Shown one piece after another: positions 14,984 to 20,656 of a DNA stretch of 20,656 nt. The position numbers and the translations under genes were made by a program. Position 1 is the first letter of the stretch. Every line of letters starts with the position of its first letter. This stretch comes from JACZQZ01 sp046756945 (GTDB taxonomy: Bacteria; Pseudomonadota; Alphaproteobacteria; Rhodospirillales; 2-02-FULL-58-16), in the NCBI GenBank assembly GCA_046756945.1, contig JBHHXI010000039.1, forward strand, positions 1 through 20,656, written 5' to 3'. The notes below the pieces were generated by a model that did no database searches, was not told the DNA's origin, and saw only the letters and a program-made list of their open reading frames with translations.

Positions 14984-15050
14984 CTAGGGCATCCGAAGAC
15001 GGCCCGCGAGTACGCACCTGTTGCGTCTCCGGGCATGGGGAGAGAAAGCC

Positions 15051-15302
15051 GTGGATTCCCGCCGCAAGCGCCTGCTGTTCCGCAGCCGCCACCGGGGCAT
15101 GCAGGAGACCGACATCCTGCTCGGCGGTTTTGCCCAGCGCCACCTGAACGACATGAGCGGCGAGCAGGTGGAGCAGTTCGAAACCCTGCTCGATGAGAAC
15201 GACAACGACCTCTTCGACTGGATCACCGGCAGGACGGCGGTGCCGCCGGCCCTGGACAACGGCGTCATGAAGTTGCTTCAGAATTTTAAGAATAGCCTGT
15301 AA
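15051..15302 (+). CDS. sdhE: Succinate dehydrogenase flavinylation factor SdhE
   Basis: An 83-residue protein of the SdhE/YgfY family (PF03937), which helps attach FAD covalently to the SdhA flavoprotein subunit. The signature R15-G-M-Q-E19 (RGxxE), needed for this activity in studied homologues, is present. It is followed by the usual helical bundle and acidic DENDNDLFDW. The GTG at 15051 is chosen: GGGGAGAG lies about 8 bases upstream and homologues start near this point. A TTG at 15021 would add ten unlikely residues. It is the first gene of an operon with mfd, whose start codon comes 4 bases after this stop. Confidence 0.92.
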   Translation: MDSRRKRLLFRSRHRGMQETDILLGGFAQRHLNDMSGEQVEQFETLLDENDNDLFDWITGRTAVPPALDNGVMKLLQNFKNSL

Positions 15303-15306
15303 GAAA

Positions 15307-18300
15307 TTGGAATTGCTAACGAAGAAGCTGGAACGCCCCGGCCGGCTGCTGATCTCCGGGGCGCCCGAGGGCTTCGACGCGCTGCTCCTTGCGGAGTTCG
15401 CCCGGGACGCCGGGACCGGCCTCGTGTTCGTCGCCCGCGACGACGTGCGCCTGGCGCGCATGGCCGAGGCGCTCGCCTTCTTCGCGCCCGGGACCGAGCG
15501 GCTGGAATTCCCCGCCTGGGACTGCCTGCCCTACGACCGGGTTTCGCCCAACGGCGAGATCGTCAGCCGCCGCATCGACACCCTGACCCGGCTGCTGGAA
15601 GCGGCCGGGGACGAAGCGGCCGGGCGGGTGGTCCTGACCACGGTGTCGGCGCTCCTGCAACGGGTGCCGCCGCGCGCCGTCTTCGCCGGTGCGACCCTGC
15701 ACGCCGCCCGGGGCCGGCCGCTCGACCCCGAGGCGCTGGTGGCGTTCCTCGCCGGCAGCGGCTACGTGCGCTCGGCAACGGTCATGGAGCCCGGCGAATA
15801 CGCCGTCCGCGGGGGCATCGTCGACGTCTTTCCGCCGGGCCGCGACGAACCGGTGCGCCTGGATTTCTTCGGCGACGAGCTCGAGGGCATCCGCGCCTTC
15901 GACCCGGTCACCCAGCGCACCACCGGCACCCTGCGGGAGACGGCGCTCAAGCCGGTGAGCGAGATGCTGCTGGACGAGGCGGCGATCGCCCGCTTCCGGT
16001 CCGGCTACCGGGTCCTGTTCGGGGCGCCGGCGCGCGACGATCCCCTGTACGAGGCGGTCTCGGCCGGCCGCCGGCACATGGGCATGGAGCACTGGCTGCC
16101 GCTCTTCCACGAACGCCTGGAAACCCTGCTCGACTATGTGCCCGGCTGGGCGCTCATCCTCGATCACCAGGCGGAGGCGGCGCGCGACGCCCGGCTCGAT
16201 CTCATCGCCGAGTACTACGCGGCGCGCACCACCATCGCCGGAACCGGCCTCGCCGCCGCCGGCACCATCTACAACCCGGTGCCGCCGGACCGGCTGTACC
16301 TGGACGGGGCGGCGTGGGACACGGCTCTGGAAAGCCGCTCCGTCGGCCTGTTGTCGCCCTTCGGGGCGCCCGCCGGGCAGGCCGGCGCGGTGGACGCCGG
16401 CGGGCGGCCGGGCAGGGACTTCGGCGACGCCCGCGCCCAACCCGGCGTCAACGTCTTCGACGCGCTGCGCGACCACGTCGCCGCCGAGCGGGAGGCGGGC
16501 CGCCGGGTGGTCATCGCGGCGTTCACCCGGGGCGCGCGCGACCGCCTGGGATCGCTGCTCACCGAGCACGGGGTGGCCAACCTCAGGGAGGTGGACGGCT
16601 GGGCCGGGGCGGCGGCGCTGGGCAGGGGTGCCGTGGCCCTGGCCGTGGTCGGCCTGGAGCGCGGATTCACCGCGCCCGGCCTGGCGGTGATTGCCGAGCA
16701 GGACATCCTCGGCGACCGCCTGACCCGGCCGGCCCGGCGCAAGGTCCGCCCCGAGGCCTTCATCGCCGAGGCCGCGTCCCTGCAGCAGGGCGACCTGGTG
16801 GTGCACGTGGATCACGGCGTCGGCCGCTACGACGGGCTCGACACCCTCCAGGTGGCCGGCGCGCCGCACGATTGTCTGCGCCTGATCTATGACGGCGGCG
16901 ACAAGCTGTTCCTGCCGGTGGAGAACATCGAGGTCATCTCGCGCTACGGCTCGGAGCAGGCGGAAGCCCAGCTCGACCGCCTCGGCGGCGCCGCCTGGCA
17001 GGCGCGCAAGGCGCGGCTGAAGAAGCGCATCCGCGACATGGCCGAAGCCCTGATCGCCGTGGCGGCGGCGCGCAGCCTGCGTCCCGGCGCCGTGATGACG
17101 CCGCCCGAGGGCCAGTTCGACGAATTCTGCGCCCGCTTTCCCTACGCCGAGACCGAGGACCAGCAGAACGCCATCGCCGATATCGTGACCGACCTGGGCG
17201 GCGGCCGCCCGGTGGACCGGCTGATCTGCGGCGACGTGGGGTTCGGCAAGACCGAGGTCGCCTTGCGCGCCGCCTTCATCACCGCCTTCGGCGGCAAGCA
17301 GGTGGCGGTCGTGGTGCCGACGACCCTGCTTTGCCGCCAGCACTACCACACGTTCTCCGAGCGCTTCGCCGACCTCCCCGTGCGCGTCGCGCAGATCTCG
17401 CGGCTGGTGTCCGGCGCCCGCGTCAGGGAGGCCAAGGCGGGGCTCGCCGACGGCACCGTGGACATCGTCATCGGCACCCACGCGCTGTTGGCCAAGGACA
17501 TCCGGTTCCGCGATCTCGGCCTGCTGGTCGTTGACGAGGAGCAGCACTTCGGCGTCGCCCACAAGGAGAAGCTGAAAAAACTGAAAGCCGACGTGCACGT
17601 GCTGACCCTCACCGCGACGCCCATTCCGCGCACCCTGCAGATGGCCCTGAGCGGCGTGCGCGAGATGAGCCTGATCGCCACCCCGCCGGTGGACCGCCTC
17701 GCGGTGCGCACCTTCGTGCTGCCCTTCGATCCGGTGGTCGTCCGCGAGGCGATCCTGCGCGAGCACTACCGGGGCGGCCAGACCTTTTACGTCTGTCCGC
17801 GCATCGAGGACCTGGACGCCCTGGCGGCGCGGCTCGGCGACCTGGTGCCCGAGGTGAAGATGGTGATGGCGCACGGGCGCATGGCGGCGCGGCAACTGGA
17901 GGCCGCCATGGCGGCCTTTTACGACCGCGCCTTCGATCTGCTGCTGTCCACCAATATCATCGAATCGGGCCTCGATCTGCCGGCGGTGAACACCATCGTC
18001 ATCCACCGCGCTGACATGTTCGGCCTGGCCCAGCTCTATCAGCTGCGCGGCCGGGTCGGGCGCTCCAAGGTCCGGGCCTATGCCTATCTGACCCTGCCGC
18101 CGCGCCAGAAGCTGTCGCCGGCGGCGGAGAAACGCCTTGACGTGATGCAGACCCTGGACACCCTCGGCGCCGGGTTCTCGCTGGCCAGCCACGACCTCGA
18201 CATCCGCGGCGCCGGCAACCTTTTGGGGGCGGAGCAGTCGGGCCACATCCGCGAGGTCGGCATCGAGCTCTATCAGCAGATGCTCGAAGAGGCGGTGGCC

Positions 18301-18786
18301 CAGGCCCGGGGGTCGGACGGCGCCGCCGACGGGGAGTGGAGCCCGCAGATCAGCATCGGCATGCCCGTGCGCATCCCCGAGGACTACGTCGCCGACCTCA
18401 CCGTGCGCCTGGGGCTGTACAGGCGCATTGCCGGGCTTCGCGGCGCCGAAGAGATCGACGCCTTCGCCGCCGAATTGATCGACCGCTTCGGCGCCCTGCC
18501 TGCGGGCGTGGAGAACCTGCTCAAATCCGTCGCCATCAAGGGCCTGTGCCTGGACGCCGGCGTCGACAAGGTGGAGGCCGGACCGAAGGGCGCGGTGGTG
18601 TCGTTCCGCAACGCCCAGTTCGCCAACCCGGCCGGGCTGGTCGACTTCATCACCGCGCAAGGAGGCACGGTCAAGCTGCGCCCCGACCACCGGCTGGTCT
18701 ACGGGCGCGCCTGGGACGACCCGGACGCGCGGCTCGCCGGCGTCCAGCACCTGCTCGGCGAACTCGCGGCAATCGCGGCGGGGTAG
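15307..18786 (+). CDS. mfd: Transcription-repair coupling factor Mfd
   Basis: An 1159-residue protein, near the usual length for Mfd, which removes stalled RNA polymerase and recruits UvrA. The N-terminal UvrB-like modules (about 1-340) include a degenerate nucleotide site (ISGAPEGFDALLL). The RNA-polymerase-interacting CarD-like domain is at about 492-560 (GDLVVHVDHGVGRY). The RecG-like translocase has Walker A GDVGFGKT (642-649), DEEQH (743-747), TATPIPRT and QLRGRVGRS (912-920). The C-terminal TRCF domain follows. The start is TTG at 15307; it has no strong ribosome site of its own and lies 4 bases after the sdhE stop, so translation is probably coupled. No defect was seen. Confidence 0.97.
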   Translation: MELLTKKLERPGRLLISGAPEGFDALLLAEFARDAGTGLVFVARDDVRLARMAEALAFFAPGTERLEFPAWDCLPYDRVSPNGEIVSRRIDTLTRLLEAAGDEAAGRVVLTTVSALLQRVPPRAVFAGATLHAARGRPLDPEALVAFLAGSGYVRSATVMEPGEYAVRGGIVDVFPPGRDEPVRLDFFGDELEGIRAFDPVTQRTTGTLRETALKPVSEMLLDEAAIARFRSGYRVLFGAPARDDPLYEAVSAGRRHMGMEHWLPLFHERLETLLDYVPGWALILDHQAEAARDARLDLIAEYYAARTTIAGTGLAAAGTIYNPVPPDRLYLDGAAWDTALESRSVGLLSPFGAPAGQAGAVDAGGRPGRDFGDARAQPGVNVFDALRDHVAAEREAGRRVVIAAFTRGARDRLGSLLTEHGVANLREVDGWAGAAALGRGAVALAVVGLERGFTAPGLAVIAEQDILGDRLTRPARRKVRPEAFIAEAASLQQGDLVVHVDHGVGRYDGLDTLQVAGAPHDCLRLIYDGGDKLFLPVENIEVISRYGSEQAEAQLDRLGGAAWQARKARLKKRIRDMAEALIAVAAARSLRPGAVMTPPEGQFDEFCARFPYAETEDQQNAIADIVTDLGGGRPVDRLICGDVGFGKTEVALRAAFITAFGGKQVAVVVPTTLLCRQHYHTFSERFADLPVRVAQISRLVSGARVREAKAGLADGTVDIVIGTHALLAKDIRFRDLGLLVVDEEQHFGVAHKEKLKKLKADVHVLTLTATPIPRTLQMALSGVREMSLIATPPVDRLAVRTFVLPFDPVVVREAILREHYRGGQTFYVCPRIEDLDALAARLGDLVPEVKMVMAHGRMAARQLEAAMAAFYDRAFDLLLSTNIIESGLDLPAVNTIVIHRADMFGLAQLYQLRGRVGRSKVRAYAYLTLPPRQKLSPAAEKRLDVMQTLDTLGAGFSLASHDLDIRGAGNLLGAEQSGHIREVGIELYQQMLEEAVAQARGSDGAADGEWSPQISIGMPVRIPEDYVADLTVRLGLYRRIAGLRGAEEIDAFAAELIDRFGALPAGVENLLKSVAIKGLCLDAGVDKVEAGPKGAVVSFRNAQFANPAGLVDFITAQGGTVKLRPDHRLVYGRAWDDPDARLAGVQHLLGELAAIAAG

Positions 18787-18819
18787 GGGGCTTCAGGGGG
18801 AGCGGAGGGCGCGGGCGGC

Positions 18820-19122
18820 TCAGACCAGATCGTCCAGGTCCACGTCCAGGGCGGCGGCGCAGTCGCGCATGACCTTCAACGAGCCGTTCTTCCTGCCGGT
18901 TTCGATCTGCGACAGATAGGACTTGCCGACACCGATCCTGTCGGCCAACGCCTGCAGGGTGAGTCCGCGGTGCTCGCGGTACACGCGCAGCGGGCTTGCG
19001 CCGTCGAGGATGCGCCGCACCCGATCGGCGGGCAGGAAAGTGCCGCGGCCGGCGGCGGCGTCGGTTGCCCGGCGGTCATCCATGTCCTCGAGCTCCTCGC
19101 GGAGCATCTTCGCGGTTCCCAT
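18820..19122 (-). CDS. XRE-family helix-turn-helix regulator (antitoxin-like)
   Basis: A 100-residue protein with an XRE/Cro-type helix-turn-helix in the C-terminal half (about 44-98; VYREHRGLTLQALADRIGV then SYLSQIETGRKNGS, ending DVDLDDLV). The first 40 residues (an acidic helix, then LPADRVRRILDG-SPLRVYREHRG) resemble the N-terminal linker of HTH antitoxins that pair with RelE/ParE-type toxins, but no toxin gene is adjacent. The ribosome site GAGGGG lies about 9 bases upstream and overlaps the end of the FrnE-like gene, 12 bases away on the same strand, so the two are probably cotranscribed. It may regulate its own operon. Confidence 0.85.
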   Translation of the reverse strand: MGTAKMLREELEDMDDRRATDAAAGRGTFLPADRVRRILDGASPLRVYREHRGLTLQALADRIGVGKSYLSQIETGRKNGSLKVMRDCAAALDVDLDDLV

Positions 19123-19134
19123 TGGCCGCGCCCC

Positions 19135-19773
19135 TCAACCCCCGCCGCCCACCGCGTGCGCCGCGTCCAGCATGCGGGCCAGGATCCGGGGCTCCTGGGC
19201 GCCGGAGATGACCATGTCGCGGTTGAACACGAAGGCGGGCACGCCGTTGATGCCGAGGCCGTGGGCGCGGGCGTTTTCCTTGTGGATCAGGGCCGCGTCC
19301 TCGTCGCCGGTCAGGTAGGCGCGCAACGGGCCGGGGTCCAGGCCCAGGGCCTCGCCGATGCCTGTCAGCACGCCGCTGTCGCCGATATCCTGCCCGTCGA
19401 CGAAGTAGGCGAGGAACAGGGCCTCGACGGCGTCCGTGGCCTTGCCCGAGCGCTCGGCGAAGCGGACCAGGCGGTGGGCGTCCACCGTGCTCGGCGTGCG
19501 CCGGATGCGCTCGAACGCGAAGTCGATCTCCACCGATTGTCCGGCCTCGCCGATGGCGCCGTAGACATGGCGCACCCGCGCCTCGCTGCCGAACTTCCTG
19601 ATCAGGTAGGCGGTGCGGTCGATGCCTTCGGGCGGCATCTCGGGGTTGAGCAGGAAGGGGCGCCACCGGGCCGTCGCCCGGATATGGGGGCGCAGCGCCA
19701 GCGCCTTTTCCAGCCGGCGCTTGCCGATGTAGCACCACGGGCAGACGGCGTCGAAAACGATCTCGATGTGCAA
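19135..19773 (-). CDS. DsbA-family oxidoreductase, FrnE-like
   Basis: A 212-residue thioredoxin-fold protein of the DSBA/FrnE group (PF01323). It has the redox motif C11-P12-W13-C14 directly at the N-terminus, an inserted helical domain, and the cis-proline loop G177-V178-P179 (GINGVPAFVFN). The lack of a signal peptide places it in the cytoplasm, as usual for FrnE. These proteins exchange dithiols/disulfides, often linked to oxidative stress. 2-Hydroxychromene-2-carboxylate isomerases share the fold but not the CxxC motif. The start is a TTG at 19773, supported by GAGAGGTGG just upstream. It is the first gene of a reverse operon with the XRE regulator and divergent from the small exported protein gene. 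Confidence 0.9.
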   Translation of the reverse strand: MHIEIVFDAVCPWCYIGKRRLEKALALRPHIRATARWRPFLLNPEMPPEGIDRTAYLIRKFGSEARVRHVYGAIGEAGQSVEIDFAFERIRRTPSTVDAHRLVRFAERSGKATDAVEALFLAYFVDGQDIGDSGVLTGIGEALGLDPGPLRAYLTGDEDAALIHKENARAHGLGINGVPAFVFNRDMVISGAQEPRILARMLDAAHAVGGGG

Positions 19774-19952
19774 CGGCCACCTCTCCCGCCCGGGTTCCCG
19801 ATCCGCGGTTTCGCGCCCCCGCGCCGTTCAGCGGGAAAGGATGCACAGCCGGGCGGCGAAGGTCAATTTTCGTCCGATGGTGGAATTCATGGCCGGGGTG
19901 GTGTATAAGGAAGGGGAAACGCGACTTATTCCAATTCGCATGGGAGGTTCCA

Positions 19953-20204
19953 TTGATTAAACGCACACTCGCCGCCGCCGCGGTGCTCGCATTCGTCAGC
20001 GGGCCGGCGCTTGCCGCACACTGCCCCAAGGACGTCAAGCGCATCGACGCGGCCCTTGCCAAGAGTCCGTCGATCTCTTCGGCGCAGATGTCGGAAGTCA
20101 AGAAGCTGCGCGACGAGGGCAACGCCCTGCACAAATCGGGCAAGCACGGGGCCTCGCTGGAGGCCCTGCACAAGGCGATGGGCATCCTCGGCATCAAGCA
20201 TTAG
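19953..20204 (+). CDS. Small exported protein of unknown function (83 aa)
   Basis: The start is a TTG at 19953, fixed by a strong ribosome site (GGGAGG at 19942-19947, 5-base spacing) and by the signal peptide that begins there. That signal has KR at the N-terminus, a hydrophobic core and an ALA-A cleavage site near residue 21. The mature ~62 residues are charged and helical, rich in Lys, Ala and His, with one cysteine (C24) and the repeating pattern ALHKSGKHGASLEALHKAMG. It is probably a periplasmic protein. TATAAG (19904-19909) is a possible -10 box with a poor -35. The stop codon TAG lies inside the TTAG target duplication of the MITE that follows. The gene's likely terminator is now 200 bases away at 20401-20434. 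Confidence 0.8.
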   Translation: MIKRTLAAAAVLAFVSGPALAAHCPKDVKRIDAALAKSPSISSAQMSEVKKLRDEGNALHKSGKHGASLEALHKAMGILGIKH

Positions 20205-20377
20205 CAGGCTGCTGAAAAACCACCCATGTGCCGTCCTATCCTTCGAGACGCCGCCCTTTGGGCGGCTCCTCAGGATGAGGATTCTCATATAATCAAACAC
20301 TTACCCCTCATGCTGAGGAGGCGCGGAGCGCCGTCTCGAAGCATAAGGCACCAGCAACGCCCTTTTTCAGCAGCCTG
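20205..20377. mobile_element. MITE-like element with 15-bp perfect inverted repeats and TTAG target duplication
   Basis: The 173-base element begins with CAGGCTGCTGAAAAA (20205-20219) and ends with its exact reverse complement (20363-20377). It is flanked by TTAG on both sides (20201-20204 and 20378-20381), a 4-base target duplication. Nested inside is a second inverted repeat: a REP-like module at about 20240-20280 (CTTCGAGACG, a G+C-rich hairpin, CTCCTCAGGATGAGG) and its inverted partner at about 20306-20348. It has no coding capacity, so it would need a transposase supplied elsewhere. TTAG fits the YTAR targets described for some IS5-family elements; the parent family is not certain. Confidence 0.85.
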
Positions 20378-20400
20378 TTAGGGCCACGGCGCCCGCAACG

Positions 20401-20434
20401 GCCCGCCCCGTGCACCGCGCGGGGCGGGTTTTTT
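20401..20434 (+). terminator. Intrinsic (rho-independent) terminator
   Basis: GCCCGCCCCG (20401-20410) pairs with CGGGGCGGGT (20420-20429; last pair G-T), with a possible inner extension TGC/GCG closing on a 3-base loop, followed by a run of T at 20429-20434. It is the strongest terminator in the window. It is on the forward strand and probably belongs to the small exported protein gene, from which the MITE insertion separates it. Confidence 0.85.
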
Positions 20435-20445
20435 CCTGGCAACGG

Positions 20446-20586
20446 GTCCGCCTTCGCCAAGGCTTCGGCGGACACTCCTACGCCTAAGCGCCTTCGCGCG
20501 CCAGGCCACAAGGGTGGCCTGCCACCCGAAGCCGACCTGCCTTCGCCGAAGCGAAGCTCCGGCTTCGCGCAGGCAGGAGGCGTAGG
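20446..20586. repeat. Palindromic mosaic repeat (nested hairpins)
   Basis: This is a dense set of perfect inverted repeats. They are GTCCGCC/GGCGGAC (20446-20452 with 20467-20473), CAGGCCAC/GTGGCCTG (20502-20509 with 20514-20521), CCTGCCT/AGGCAGG (20536-20542 with 20571-20577), which encloses CGAAGC/GCTTCG, and an outer pair CCTACGCCT/AGGCGTAGG (20477-20485 with 20578-20586). The block has no gene and ends one base before the tRNA gene. It looks like a REP/RIME-type intergenic element; if transcribed with the tRNA it would form a structured 3' trailer. Confidence 0.65.
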
Positions 20587-20587
20587 G

Positions 20588-20656
20588 TGGCGGATGGGGT
20601 GGGATTCGAACCCACGAGGAGCGTTAACCCCTGCCGGTTTTCAAGACCGGTCCCTT
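20588..20656 (-). tRNA. tRNA-Ser (anticodon UGA), 3' part; 5' end beyond the window
   Basis: Reading the reverse strand, the visible part contains the 3' side of the anticodon arm region with stem CCGGT/ACCGG and loop CTTGAAA, which gives anticodon TGA (serine). A long variable arm follows, as expected for class II tRNAs, then a T arm GTGGG-TTCGAAT-CCCAC, the acceptor 3' strand CCCATCC, discriminator G and an encoded CCA (20588-20590). The D arm and the acceptor 5' strand lie past base 20656. Confidence 0.93.

Noticed and set aside
15316..18750. Reverse-strand open frame of 1144 codons antisense to mfd
   Set aside because: Long antisense frames are expected opposite G+C-rich genes. The translation is rich in Arg, Gly, Val, Asp and His with no domain, and the forward frame encodes a complete Mfd.
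18820..19773. Complete toxin-antitoxin system
   Set aside because: Only the XRE antitoxin-like protein is present. The adjacent gene is a CPWC-containing DsbA-family enzyme, not a toxin, and no small toxin frame with a ribosome site is seen.
1..20656. CRISPR array, prophage or integrative element
   Set aside because: No regularly spaced repeats, integrase, phage structural genes or cas genes were found. The tRNA at the right end is cut and has no visible attachment-site duplication in the window.

Overview
The window reads as chromosomal DNA of an alphaproteobacterium, most likely a Rhodospirillales-type organism. This rests on high G+C, the gene order recG (reverse) / sdhE-mfd (forward) next to a DUF502 membrane protein, PAS-GGDEF-EAL signalling proteins, and two sites resembling the alphaproteobacterial CtrA box. 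The genus cannot be told from this stretch alone. Almost all genes are housekeeping or signalling genes. No phage, CRISPR array or recognisable defence island is present.

Layout, left to right. (1) 1-2030: a TauE/SafE-family exporter on the reverse strand, bracketed by two copies of a ~60-bp direct repeat, then a TusA-type sulfur carrier and an unrecognised 84-residue protein on the forward strand. (2) 2045-5771: a reverse-strand amidohydrolase, a 405-bp divergent spacer holding a tandem/palindromic operator-like repeat, a PAS-GGDEF-EAL protein, and a convergent PilZ protein; the last two form a small cyclic-di-GMP cluster. (3) 6056-8336: a double-ACT regulator like GcvR, a secreted protein made of two copies of one domain, and a Nudix hydrolase. 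(4) 8478-11845: a HerA-like hexameric ATPase divergent from a second, soluble GGDEF-EAL protein; their shared spacer holds a perfect palindrome and two CtrA-like boxes. (5) 12057-18786: DUF502 protein, recG (convergent, one base apart), then sdhE-mfd from a good sigma-70-type promoter. (6) 18820-20204: a FrnE-like DsbA-family protein and an XRE regulator in one reverse operon, divergent from a small exported protein. (7) 20205-20656: a 173-bp MITE-like element with perfect terminal repeats and a TTAG target duplication, an intrinsic terminator, a palindromic mosaic repeat, and the 3' part of a tRNA-Ser(UGA) gene on the reverse strand, cut by the window end.

How the genes fit together: RecG (branched DNA and fork rescue), Mfd (transcription-coupled repair) and perhaps the HerA-like ATPase handle DNA. 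SdhE serves flavinylation of succinate dehydrogenase. Two GGDEF-EAL proteins and a PilZ receptor point to cyclic-di-GMP control. TusA and TauE/SafE suggest sulfur handling. I found no convincing new multi-gene system. The most informative signals are the MITE that re-created its neighbour's stop codon, the repeat carrying a -35 box on both sides of the exporter gene, the CtrA-like boxes, and an Asp-to-Asn change at a metal-binding position of the first GGDEF domain.
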